Of a stretch of DNA of 64,000 bases, positions 44,768-52,518 are shown piece by piece. The position numbers and the translations under genes were made by a program. The notes under the pieces were generated by a model, which ran no database searches, had not been told where the DNA came from, and saw nothing but the letters and a program-made list of their open reading frames with translations. Every line of letters begins with the position of its first letter. Position 1 is the stretch's first letter. This DNA comes from Anaerolineales bacterium (GTDB lineage: Bacteria > Chloroflexota > Anaerolineae > Anaerolineales > Villigracilaceae): assembly GCA_030583925.1 (NCBI GenBank), contig CP129482.1, positions 1,550,001 through 1,614,000 on the forward strand, read 5' to 3'.

Positions 44768-46405
44768 TTACTCACTGATGCTGTTGACGTATCCTTGCGC
44801 GCCCTTGCATCCAGCCGAAAGAGAGGAGGAAACTTTCTCCCAACTCAACTCCAAACCTCCCGTGGAAGCGGCATCGAGCGCGTCGCCCAAACAGCCGGGA
44901 CCTGCATGGTAATTCACAAGCGAAAACTTCCACAAGTCTTCGTAGGAGGACACATCCCCAGCGGTTTTGCCGGTAACGTTCTTAACTAGTTGACCTGCCT
45001 GCTCGCAATTTGCCAGCAGGGTGTGCGCGAACACGCCAATGCTGAAATTTGCGCGTTCGAGATCAATGCCCAACGGGCAATCTTCGCAGACCGCGTTCAC
45101 CGCGCGGATGAGCGAAATGCGCGCGTACTCCTGTTCCTTTTCGTCGAGTCCCACATACCCTCCGGCGCACATTTCCGCATCCATCACCAGCGGGCAAAAT
45201 TGGTTGAAGAACGGAGGATTCCACAACAATGTGGTGTCCGCTCCGTGTTCGGTGAGTTGACCCAAGCCCACATCGTTCTTCGCGCCGGTACCGGGCCAGA
45301 ACTGACTTTCTTTTGCAAAGAGATTTTTCAATAAACTAGCCGGCACGCCGGTGTCTTGCGCTACATTCAAAATGATCGAATCGAACTGGTTCTGCCATTG
45401 CGTCACCGCCGACCGCGCGGCTTCCATCCCGCAGGTAGATGCGGTGTTATCGTCTGGGCGCAAGCCGTTATCGGGGCATGAACTGGCGTCCACCACGCCA
45501 TTGCGAATCAGATTTGCGGCAAGATAATTGTATGGCACATCGGTGCCAAGGGATTCGCTCTGTGTGGGCGTGCTCAACCATTTCGGCGGACCGCCAATCG
45601 GCGGGAGAGTCCCCCATGTCTGCACGCAACTCGCCACGGGGACGCCTGCCCACTGACTGGACAGCACATCCACATACCAGAAGGATTGATCGGGGTTCCC
45701 CGCGTCCGTCGGCGCGACGCGTACCAGCGCGTTGAAGATTTGACTGCTGTCGCCGTAACTCGAATATGCCCAGAATTGCAAAGTTGCGCCGTCCTCGCCG
45801 GAGGTCGGGAGTCTTAATCGGCAAAGCGCGCCGCACGTGAAAGTTTGCCCCTCGTACGATCCTTCGATCTGGGTGATTTCATAGTCGGCAAGCGGCTCGA
45901 TGCCGGTTAAAACCAAGATGGGTTCCAGTTCGCAAATGCTGGTGGACGAGGTGTGGACCGGATTGCAATTTTCCAGCGTGACCTGCACAATGGGCGGGGG
46001 AAGCTTTGTGGAAATTTCTTTTTGCGCGGGTTCGCTGTCTACCAGCACAAGATAATTGCCTTTGCAAAGACGCACGTCGTATTCATGGCAGGGTTTTTGC
46101 TTGACCCAGTCGTCATAATCATCTTCGGTGCAATCGTGAAAAACATCTGCAAATGTGGGCAAACCTTCATGGTCTACTTTGAGTTTACAGATCAGTTGAT
46201 TTGTCCCCCAGCGCGCCATCCACCATGTGTATTGGATGTACTCGACGACGGTGACGGAAAATCTGTCGGGGCCGGGAGGGTCCTCCGCAGGCGCGGCAAC
46301 CGCACGTGTGAAGGAAGCGAAGCCGGTTCCCGCGAGAAGAGCAAGCAGGCTGAACATCCCCGCCAGCCGCAATCTCCATCGAGACGAAATCCCGCGTCTT
46401 CTCAT
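44768..46405 (-). CDS. Secreted protein with lytic transglycosylase-like domain
   Basis: 545 residues. Arg-rich N-terminus and a signal peptide (LAGMFSLLALLAGTGFASF, cut probably after AVAA). ~40-260: Cys-rich beta domain of unknown type. ~330-545: an SLT-like domain with ASLLKNLFAKESQFWPG (catalytic Glu of the goose-lysozyme/SLT fold), VGLGQLTEHGADTTLLWNP and LVNYHAGPGCLGDALD. It probably cleaves peptidoglycan glycan strands. Many Cys pairs suggest disulfides. The ATG has no ribosome-binding site; a TATAAT lies within the upstream hairpin (~46421-46426). Confidence 0.78.
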   Translation of the reverse strand: MRRRGISSRWRLRLAGMFSLLALLAGTGFASFTRAVAAPAEDPPGPDRFSVTVVEYIQYTWWMARWGTNQLICKLKVDHEGLPTFADVFHDCTEDDYDDWVKQKPCHEYDVRLCKGNYLVLVDSEPAQKEISTKLPPPIVQVTLENCNPVHTSSTSICELEPILVLTGIEPLADYEITQIEGSYEGQTFTCGALCRLRLPTSGEDGATLQFWAYSSYGDSSQIFNALVRVAPTDAGNPDQSFWYVDVLSSQWAGVPVASCVQTWGTLPPIGGPPKWLSTPTQSESLGTDVPYNYLAANLIRNGVVDASSCPDNGLRPDDNTASTCGMEAARSAVTQWQNQFDSIILNVAQDTGVPASLLKNLFAKESQFWPGTGAKNDVGLGQLTEHGADTTLLWNPPFFNQFCPLVMDAEMCAGGYVGLDEKEQEYARISLIRAVNAVCEDCPLGIDLERANFSIGVFAHTLLANCEQAGQLVKNVTGKTAGDVSSYEDLWKFSLVNYHAGPGCLGDALDAASTGGLELSWEKVSSSLSAGCKGAQGYVNSISE

Positions 46406-46409
46406 AAAT

Positions 46410-46444
46410 AAAGAGAGTCCGCCTTGATTATAGCGGACTCTCTT
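46410..46444. terminator. Hairpin between ccmD-like and transglycosylase genes
   Basis: AAGAGAGTCCGC and GCGGACTCTCTT form a 12-bp stem followed by TATTT on the minus strand: terminator of the ccm cluster. The loop contains TATAAT (minus), possibly the promoter of the next gene. Confidence 0.7.
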
Positions 46445-46453
46445 ATTTTGCGG

Positions 46454-46678
46454 CTATTTCTTTCGGTTCTTTTTGGTTACAGGCTTGGGGGATTTTCTCT
46501 TCGGTTTTTCCTCGCTGGCGGCGGGTTGTTCCAATTCGGCGAGCAGATCCATATCCTGTTTGAGGTTGCGGTTGCGGATATAGATGCTGGCGACAAAGAC
46601 CGCGAGGATGAGAAAAGTGATGACAAACCCGGCGATCATGTAGCCGGAGGTGTCGGGTGTGGTTTCTTGAAAGAACAT
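46454..46678 (-). CDS. Small CcmD-like membrane protein
   Basis: 74 residues: one membrane helix (GYMIAGFVITFLILAVFVASIYI) followed by an Arg/Lys-containing cytoplasmic tail ending PKRKSPKPVTKKNRKK. Position directly downstream of ccmC and the single helix plus basic tail fit CcmD, which stabilises the CcmABC complex. The ATG at 46678 has AGGAG 8 nt upstream. Confidence 0.65.
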   Translation of the reverse strand: MFFQETTPDTSGYMIAGFVITFLILAVFVASIYIRNRNLKQDMDLLAELEQPAASEEKPKRKSPKPVTKKNRKK

Positions 46679-46701
46679 GTTGAGTCTCCTGTGGATGTTT
46701 G

Positions 46702-47400
46702 TTACCAAGCTGCTTTCATCTTCATCTCTTCGACTTTTTCCTGCGCTGCGCCGAGGCGGATGCGATTCCAGAGCAGGTCAATGAAGATAACCGTGAACGC
46801 GAACAATGCGAAGAAGAATGCCTGGAGCATGTCGCCGGTCATGCTGAAGTTGCCTTCGGCTTCGGCGTTCGAGCCAGCGATGACGACCGGGTGGATGGTG
46901 CGGAACAGGCGGATGGCGAAGAAGGTGATCGGCGCGCTCAGCCCGCCGATGAGCGCGTAGACCGCGCCGAAGCGGGCGCGTTTGTTGGGGTCGTCAATTC
47001 CCTGACGGAGCATGAAGTAGGCGATGTAGATCAATTCGGTGATGGCGGCGGTGGTGAGACGCGGGTCCCACGTCCACCAGGTGTTCCATGCGGGGCGCGC
47101 CCAAATGGAGCCGAGGATGATGGTGATGAGGAAGAAAACCACGCTCACTTCGACGGCGGCGACTTGGATGCGATCCCATTTGAGGTTCTTCGTGACGAGG
47201 TAGATCACGCTCAAACCCGCCGTGACGACGAAGCCGATCAGCGCGACCCAGGCGGTGCCAACATGGAAGTAGAACACGCGCTGGACGTTGCCCATCACTT
47301 TTTCGGTCGGCGCGACGAAGACGGCGAGGTGGGTAGCGGCAAGCAACAGCAGGACGGAGACGATATCGAGGATTTTGAGGACGAGAGGTTTGGGGGTCAT
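46702..47400 (-). CDS. ccmC: Heme exporter/handling protein CcmC
   Basis: 232 residues, six membrane helices. Tryptophan-rich WWD motif AWNTWWTWDPRLTTAAI (~108-125) and flanking His (YFHVGTAWV ~45, IRLFRTIHPV ~168) are the heme-handling features of CcmC. It loads heme onto CcmE at the outer membrane face. Gene order ccmA-ccmB-ccmC-ccmD on the minus strand. Confidence 0.93.
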   Translation of the reverse strand: MTPKPLVLKILDIVSVLLLLAATHLAVFVAPTEKVMGNVQRVFYFHVGTAWVALIGFVVTAGLSVIYLVTKNLKWDRIQVAAVEVSVVFFLITIILGSIWARPAWNTWWTWDPRLTTAAITELIYIAYFMLRQGIDDPNKRARFGAVYALIGGLSAPITFFAIRLFRTIHPVVIAGSNAEAEGNFSMTGDMLQAFFFALFAFTVIFIDLLWNRIRLGAAQEKVEEMKMKAAW

Positions 47401-47454
47401 TGAAACTCCTTTAGAGATTAGAGCCTGGAGATTGGGCGGTCTCCGGTCTCTGTT

Positions 47455-48189
47455 TTATTCTTCAACAATGTTATCGAACAACATAAATGAAGCCGCGATA
47501 AAGATGACATCGTAGGCGATCAGTAGGTTGATGGAAAACGAGATTTCGGAAAAGTCCGCGCCGTTCAGAAACCCTCCGCTGGCTTTGACGGCGGCGAGCA
47601 AGACCGCGAACGCGACCGGGAAGAGCAAAATGGGGAGGAGGATGTCGCGCGTGCGCGTCTGTACCGACATGGCGGCGAGCAGTGTGCCGACGGCGGTGTA
47701 CCCGACCGAACCGAGCAGGATGACGAGAATCAACCCGGGCTGGAATAAGTTGGCGTTATACAAAACGCTGTACACCGGCAGGACGATGGCTTCGACGATG
47801 AGCATGAAGGCGAGGTTGCTGATGAACTTGCCGAAGTAGATCGCCGAGCGGTCCACTGGCGCGAGCAGGAGTCCGTCCAGACAGCCGCGATCTTTTTCGA
47901 GCGCCATCGAACGATTGAGTCCCAGCGTCCCGGCGAAGGCGAAGGTGGACCAAAGCACGCCCGAAGTCACGGATTGACGCGTCTTCGGATCCAATTCGAG
48001 CGCGAAGTTGAAGATCAGAATCACCAGCAGGGAAAACACCAGCATTGCCGAAACCAATTCCCACGAACGGAACTCGGCGCGCAAATCCTTCCACACGATC
48101 GCGCCGATGGCTTTGAGATAATTGCCGCCAATCCCCTCTCCCTGAGGGAGAGGGTTGGGGTGAGGCGATTGCTTGCCTGTTTTACTCAT
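47455..48189 (-). CDS. ccmB: Heme ABC transporter permease CcmB
   Basis: 244 residues with six membrane helices, FRSWELVSAMLVFSLLVI, ALEKDRGCLDGLLLAPVDRSAIYFGK and GTLLAAMSVQTRTRDILLPILLFP typical of CcmB. It pairs with CcmA. The first ~25 residues (SPHPNPLPQGEG) derive from a CCCTCTCCCTGAGGGAGAGGG repeat and are not part of the usual family N-terminus. The ATG follows the ccmA stop by one base. Confidence 0.92.
   Translation of the reverse strand: MSKTGKQSPHPNPLPQGEGIGGNYLKAIGAIVWKDLRAEFRSWELVSAMLVFSLLVILIFNFALELDPKTRQSVTSGVLWSTFAFAGTLGLNRSMALEKDRGCLDGLLLAPVDRSAIYFGKFISNLAFMLIVEAIVLPVYSVLYNANLFQPGLILVILLGSVGYTAVGTLLAAMSVQTRTRDILLPILLFPVAFAVLLAAVKASGGFLNGADFSEISFSINLLIAYDVIFIAASFMLFDNIVEE
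48131..48168. repeat. CCCTCTCCCTGAGGGAGAGGG repeat inside ccmB
   Basis: Perfect short hairpin encoding PNPLPQGEG near the CcmB N-terminus; same family as 25125-25160. Confidence 0.7.
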
Positions 48190-48190
48190 C

Positions 48191-48889
48191 TCACCCCGCC
48201 AACGCCTGTTTGTAAAACGAAAGCAGATTGCTTTTCTTCAACTGTTTGCGCGTCGCGCTTGCGGCAATGACGCCGCGCGAGAGGATGTCGAACCGCGTGG
48301 CGAGGACTTCTGCGCGGGCGAGATCGTGCGAGGTCATTACCACCGTGCGTCCCTGCGCGGCGACGGTTTTCAGCACATCATCCAACATCGCGGACGCGTC
48401 CTGGTCCAAGCCGGTGTACGGTTCGTCGAAGAGCATGATCTGCGGATCGTGCAACACTGCGCGCCCAATGGCGAGACGTTGCTGCATCCCGCGCGAATAC
48501 GTGCGGACGAGGTCGCGGCGGCGCGTTTCAAGCCCAACCATTTCAAGCGCTTCGGTAATTCGTGGTTGGTAATTTATCAATCCATACATTTGCGCGTAAA
48601 AGCGGAGGTTCTCCTCGGCGGTCAGGTCGCCGTACAACAGCGGAAGATGGGTCACCACCCCCAGCCGCGCCCGGACTTGCGCCGCCTCTCCGGGAAGTTT
48701 GTAACCGGCGATGTTCACTTCCCCCAACGACGGACGCGAAAGCGAAGCGAGAATCCGCAGGAAAGTCGTCTTCCCCGCGCCGTTCGGTCCGAGCAGCGCG
48801 ACGAACTCGCCGGGCTGGACGTCAAAATCCACGCCGCGCAAGACGGTTTTCAAGCCGAAGCGTTTGACCAATTTCCGTGTGGCGATCAT
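48191..48889 (-). CDS. ccmA: Heme ABC transporter ATPase CcmA
   Basis: 232 residues: Walker A GPNGAGKTTFLRIL, Q-loop VVTHLPLLYGDLT, signature YSRGMQQRLAIGRAV, Walker B IMLFDEPYTGLDQDA and H-loop VVMTSHDLA. It uses ATP hydrolysis to release heme-loaded CcmE from the CcmBC complex. First of the ccmABCD run, downstream of the membrane cytochrome gene. Confidence 0.92.
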   Translation of the reverse strand: MIATRKLVKRFGLKTVLRGVDFDVQPGEFVALLGPNGAGKTTFLRILASLSRPSLGEVNIAGYKLPGEAAQVRARLGVVTHLPLLYGDLTAEENLRFYAQMYGLINYQPRITEALEMVGLETRRRDLVRTYSRGMQQRLAIGRAVLHDPQIMLFDEPYTGLDQDASAMLDDVLKTVAAQGRTVVMTSHDLARAEVLATRFDILSRGVIAASATRKQLKKSNLLSFYKQALAG

Positions 48890-48914
48890 AGTCTGTAGAG
48901 AATGGATGAATTCT

Positions 48915-50732
48915 CTATTTCTCCAATTCTCGCTTTAGCGTTTCTTTCAACTCGTCCCGCCGCTTTTGATACGCTTTCTCGCTGATCTTTTTCTTTCCAT
49001 GCAGGTCGTCGAGCGCGAGGATGGCATCCATCACGTCTTCCGCCGATTCGAACTCGTCGCCGTGTTCCTCCTCGTTTGTTTCTTTGAGTTTATCCTGCCG
49101 GTAGATCCACAATCCTGCTCCGATGAATGCCAGTCCAAGCGCCGCGGCTCCGAGCAAGAGACTGGTGTTCGAGTGGGCGGATTCGGTTGGCGATTCCTGC
49201 GGATTGCCGGTCAACCTAAATTTCAGCGTTCCTCCCGCCGCCAGCGGATCGGATTCGTAAATTTGGTACGTGTAACTTTGAATCGTCTGTTCGCCGAGAT
49301 CAACCAGATTGGAATCGTTCACCTCCACGCCGACCGGGGTGAAAATATTCAACGAATCGACTGGCAACGGAAACTCCTGAGAAAAATTCACCGTATCGGC
49401 GAGTCCCAGCGACGAGAACGCCACCAGCCCATACGATTTTTCACTCGGCGGAATGGCGAATCCATTTTCAATGGAAGTGAACGATTCGCTGTCTTGCATC
49501 GGCTCGAAGCCGAAGCCGAACGCGCCATCGGGGAATTTGATAAAAGGAATCTCGCCGCTTGCATCCTGCGGCACAACGATGATCTCATTGGTCGGGTTGC
49601 GGAACGAATACAAGTTATAGACTGAGATCGAATCTGTGCCATATTCAAAAATAATTTGAACGCCGTCCATCACAAGCCCGCTTGCGTCTTCGGTGATCCC
49701 GTACAACGTCAGCGCGGGGATCTCAATCAACTGTGCGCCCTCTTCCGCAACTACAAACTCGGATTGCAGCGAAACGCCCTCGAACTCTACGCGCGCAACA
49801 TAAATGCGATTGGTAGGCATTTCGATATTTTCAAACGAATACGCGCCGTCGCTGTTCACGCTCGCTTCGGCTTTGAACACTTCGACGGGGCCCGCGTTGG
49901 GATCGTTGGCATCGTGGTCGAATCCGCTCAGGGTGACGACCAAATTGGACGGCAGCGCGCTGCCCGTTTTATTTTCGACGGAGCCGCGCACGTTTCCAAA
50001 ACCCGGCTGCGGTTCATTCGCAGGGACGGCTGGATTCGCTTCGGGGGACGCGGGAGTCGCCGCTGACGCGGCAGGCTGAGGCGTAGAAAGAGGCGTGTTG
50101 TCGAAGGAGAGAGTCCGCAAGTACGCGGCGACTGCCCACAAGTCGTCTTGCTCCAAGTCCGCGCCGAACGCGGGGAATTGGTCATTGCCCTGCTTGGCAA
50201 TGCGCGCCAACTCCACCTCTGTCAACGTGGACATGATTTGTTGATCCTTGAAGTAATCGGTGGAGCAGTTCGCGCAATTCTGCTCGAAGAGTTCTTTGCC
50301 GCGTTCGATCTGTTCCGGTGTGGTATGCATCGTCAACGCGTACGCGACGACATCCCAACGTTCTTGATCGCTGAGGCTCGCGAACGGCGGCATGAAGCGT
50401 TCGATGTTGCCGCGCGTGACCATCGTGTAATACTGCGCGGGCGAGGACGGGCGCGCGATCTCCGGCAAGCCGAAGGCGCGCACGGTGACGCCGAGCTGAA
50501 TGCCTTGTTCACCGTCGCCGAGACCAGTTTCGCCGTGACACGCCGCGCACTTTTCGCCGTAGATCGCTTCGCCGTTCGCCACGCTCGGCGCTTTGGACGG
50601 ATACAACACCAGCGTCGGTACTGGCGTTGGATGCACGTACCCGGGCGGCGGCGTGATATCCTCCGCCAGCGTGACATTGCACGCGGAGAGCAGGATGGCT
50701 AGAGCAGTCAGAATAAGATAATGAAGTTTCAT
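48915..50732 (-). CDS. Membrane-anchored cytochrome c with beta-rich ectodomain
   Basis: 605 residues. Lipoprotein-like signal (LTALAILLSAC). ~45-140: cytochrome c domain with CAACHGETGLGDGEQG. ~150-215: a second cytochrome-c-like domain in which the motif reads CANCS, so the heme-ligating His is missing. ~235-500: beta-sandwich repeats (carboxypeptidase-regulatory-like, SVNSDGAYSFENIEMPTNRI). ~515-540: membrane helix; then an acidic, helical cytoplasmic tail. It probably accepts electrons in the outer leaflet. It sits inside the ccm cluster, so is a likely client of that system. Confidence 0.8.
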   Translation of the reverse strand: MKLHYLILTALAILLSACNVTLAEDITPPPGYVHPTPVPTLVLYPSKAPSVANGEAIYGEKCAACHGETGLGDGEQGIQLGVTVRAFGLPEIARPSSPAQYYTMVTRGNIERFMPPFASLSDQERWDVVAYALTMHTTPEQIERGKELFEQNCANCSTDYFKDQQIMSTLTEVELARIAKQGNDQFPAFGADLEQDDLWAVAAYLRTLSFDNTPLSTPQPAASAATPASPEANPAVPANEPQPGFGNVRGSVENKTGSALPSNLVVTLSGFDHDANDPNAGPVEVFKAEASVNSDGAYSFENIEMPTNRIYVARVEFEGVSLQSEFVVAEEGAQLIEIPALTLYGITEDASGLVMDGVQIIFEYGTDSISVYNLYSFRNPTNEIIVVPQDASGEIPFIKFPDGAFGFGFEPMQDSESFTSIENGFAIPPSEKSYGLVAFSSLGLADTVNFSQEFPLPVDSLNIFTPVGVEVNDSNLVDLGEQTIQSYTYQIYESDPLAAGGTLKFRLTGNPQESPTESAHSNTSLLLGAAALGLAFIGAGLWIYRQDKLKETNEEEHGDEFESAEDVMDAILALDDLHGKKKISEKAYQKRRDELKETLKRELEK

Positions 50733-50780
50733 GAGAAATTGTCAATCACCAATCGCAAATCAAAAATTGTAAATTGCAAA

Positions 50781-51239
50781 TCATCGCAGCGCCTTTCCGC
50801 ATGACGGACAAAACCGGTCGTCCACCATTACCGGCTTGCCGCACTTTGGGCAGAAGCCCTCATATTTGCCTTTGCGTTCCACGCGCCGCTTCGAGATCAT
50901 GGCTTCAAGTTGATCGTCCGTGATTTTTCTTCCCGCCTTCGCGGCTTCACGCGGATGTTCCGCGCTTAAGGCGTCTATCTTCCGCAAAATATCCGCCCCT
51001 TTCTGCAAAAGGCTCATTCGTTGATCTGGATATTCGCCTTCGGGGATTTTCCCTAATTTGAAATCGAAATCCAACTCTTGCAGCGAACTGAGCGTTCGTT
51101 CGCGTTCGGCGAGCAATGCGGAAAGTTCGCGCTCCTCTTGCGTGACGCGCTGTCCGTAGCCGCGCAGGAATGGCGCATATAAATACGCCCCGACGAGGAT
51201 GAGAACCGCCAGTGTCAGGAAGATCGCAACAATATCCAT
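50781..51239 (-). CDS. CcmI-like membrane protein with C-terminal zinc ribbon
   Basis: 152 residues: one N-terminal helix (IFLTLAVLILVGAYLYAPFL), a coiled-coil (ERELSALLAERERTLSSLQELDFDFKLG), then a zinc ribbon CPKCGKPVMVDDRFCPSCG. Helix plus coiled coil resemble the N-terminal part of CcmI; the zinc ribbon is not usual there. Located between a TlpA-type thioredoxin gene and the cytochrome gene, so a role in the same assembly line is inferred. Confidence 0.7.
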   Translation of the reverse strand: MDIVAIFLTLAVLILVGAYLYAPFLRGYGQRVTQEERELSALLAERERTLSSLQELDFDFKLGKIPEGEYPDQRMSLLQKGADILRKIDALSAEHPREAAKAGRKITDDQLEAMISKRRVERKGKYEGFCPKCGKPVMVDDRFCPSCGKALR

Positions 51240-51246
51240 TTGCCCT

Positions 51247-51813
51247 CTATTTCAACAACGGGTCAATCTGCGCGCGGATCTGGTCAATGCTAACGAACGG
51301 ACCGATCTGCACATAACGCAGAACGCCTTCCTTATCTACAAAATAGGTTTCGGGTACGCCTTTGATCCGAAAATACTGCGAAATTTTCGTAGCAAGGTCG
51401 GGACCATTTGCAAACGTGATGCCGAACTTCTTCATATACACGCGCGCGTCGGTCTCCGTGTCCACATAATCTACGCCGAGGAAAACCACGTTGCCGCTGG
51501 GTTCATATTCTGTCCAAGCCTGTTGCAACTCAGCGGCTTCCTGCTCGCATGGCTTGCACCACGAAGCCCAAAAATTGATCACCACTACTTTGCCGCGCAA
51601 GTCGCTCAATTTGATTTCCGATTCGCCGCCCAATTCATAGCCGCTGTACAGCGTCAACGTGAAATCGTCAATCTTTTGCCCGGGTTGAACCGTGCCTTGT
51701 TGCCGTCGGCTGAGTCCCATGGCGACGATGGCGAGCAAGCCAATCAAAAAAAGCCAGATAACAATTTGTATCCACAGCGGGACCGCGCGGCGCGGGGTTG
51801 TTGTTTCGGTCAT
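51247..51813 (-). CDS. TlpA/ResA/CcmG-type thioredoxin
   Basis: 188 residues: N-terminal membrane anchor (WIQIVIWLFLIGLLAIVAMG), then a thioredoxin fold with active site FWASWCKPCEQEA and the cis-Pro region GVPETYFVDKEG. It would reduce apocytochrome CXXCH cysteines before heme attachment. Located between ccmH and the zinc-ribbon gene. Confidence 0.9.
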   Translation of the reverse strand: MTETTTPRRAVPLWIQIVIWLFLIGLLAIVAMGLSRRQQGTVQPGQKIDDFTLTLYSGYELGGESEIKLSDLRGKVVVINFWASWCKPCEQEAAELQQAWTEYEPSGNVVFLGVDYVDTETDARVYMKKFGITFANGPDLATKISQYFRIKGVPETYFVDKEGVLRYVQIGPFVSIDQIRAQIDPLLK

Positions 51814-51829
51814 TAAGTCTCCACCTCGT

Positions 51830-51865
51830 TCCCTCTCCCCTCGAGAGAGGGGCTGGGGGTGAGGG
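51830..51865. repeat. CCCTCTCCCCTCGAGAGAGGGG repeat
   Basis: Dispersed hairpin between the ccmG-like and ccmH genes, same family as 25125-25160 and 48131-48168. Confidence 0.65.
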
Positions 51866-51866
51866 A

Positions 51867-52373
51867 TTAATTTCTCTTCTTCAACTCTTCTTCGATTCGA
51901 GCCACGTACTCATCTTGCTGGACGCCCCTCGCTTCTTTCGCAGGGACGGCTGATTCAGCGGCGGCGGGCTTCTTCCACGCCCTCAACGCGCTGACGAGCA
52001 ATAGCGCGCCCGCTATGATCGCCACGACCGGGATCAAATACGCCTTCACCTTATCGCGCGGGTCGCCGGAGGAGCGTTCGCCGTACGTCACCGCGAAATA
52101 ATCAATGATCTCCTGCTCGCTCTTGCCTTCGATCAGCATCTCACGGATCTGTTCGCGCCACTGCCGGCACGCCTCGGTGGGGCACACATCCAGCGGCGTG
52201 TTCTCGCAGACCGGGCAATACAACTTCTTCGCGATTTTGTTCACTTCATCGTCGGTGGGTTCCGATCCCTGCGCGGACGCGATGGAAAAACCCGCAAATA
52301 ATGTGGCAAGCAAAACGAACAATATTGCGTACTGCGTATTGCGTACTTTATTTAGCATCGTACTCGCCTTCAT
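51867..52373 (-). CDS. ccmH: Cytochrome c maturation protein CcmH
   Basis: 168 residues: signal/anchor (FVLLATLFAGFSIASAQG), CcmH domain with CPVCENTPLDVCPTEACRQW (active pair CPVC) and REMLIEGKSEQEIIDYFAVTYGE, then a membrane helix (LIPVVAIIAGALLLVSAL) and a basic tail. Two further Cys (DVC, EAC) are unusual. The first codons after the start (KVRNTQYAI) come from a TACGCAATACGCAGTACGCA repeat. GGAG lies 9 nt before the ATG 52373. Confidence 0.88.
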   Translation of the reverse strand: MKASTMLNKVRNTQYAILFVLLATLFAGFSIASAQGSEPTDDEVNKIAKKLYCPVCENTPLDVCPTEACRQWREQIREMLIEGKSEQEIIDYFAVTYGERSSGDPRDKVKAYLIPVVAIIAGALLLVSALRAWKKPAAAESAVPAKEARGVQQDEYVARIEEELKKRN

Positions 52374-52404
52374 TCAAAAAATCTCCAGCCGCCAGTCTCT
52401 GGTC

Positions 52405-52512
52405 TCGATACGCTCCTCGCAAAAAACGCTCGTTGCTACTCGACCATCAATCTCCAATCTCAATTCTCTAATTCTCCAATCCTCAAATTACTAATTACCG
52501 CTTACCATTTCC
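52405..52512. repeat. Dispersed repeats between ccmF and ccmH
   Basis: GGTCTCGATACGCTCC...GCTACTCGACC (family of 23190-23335) followed by TCTCCAATCTCAATTCTC text (family of 38684-38755). Confidence 0.65.
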
Positions 52513-52518
52513 CTTCCT

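Noticed and set aside
46421..46426. TATAAT inside a terminator loop as promoter of the transglycosylase gene
   Set aside because: Attractive spacing, but a -10 in a hairpin loop could be chance; kept only as a note, not as a promoter call.
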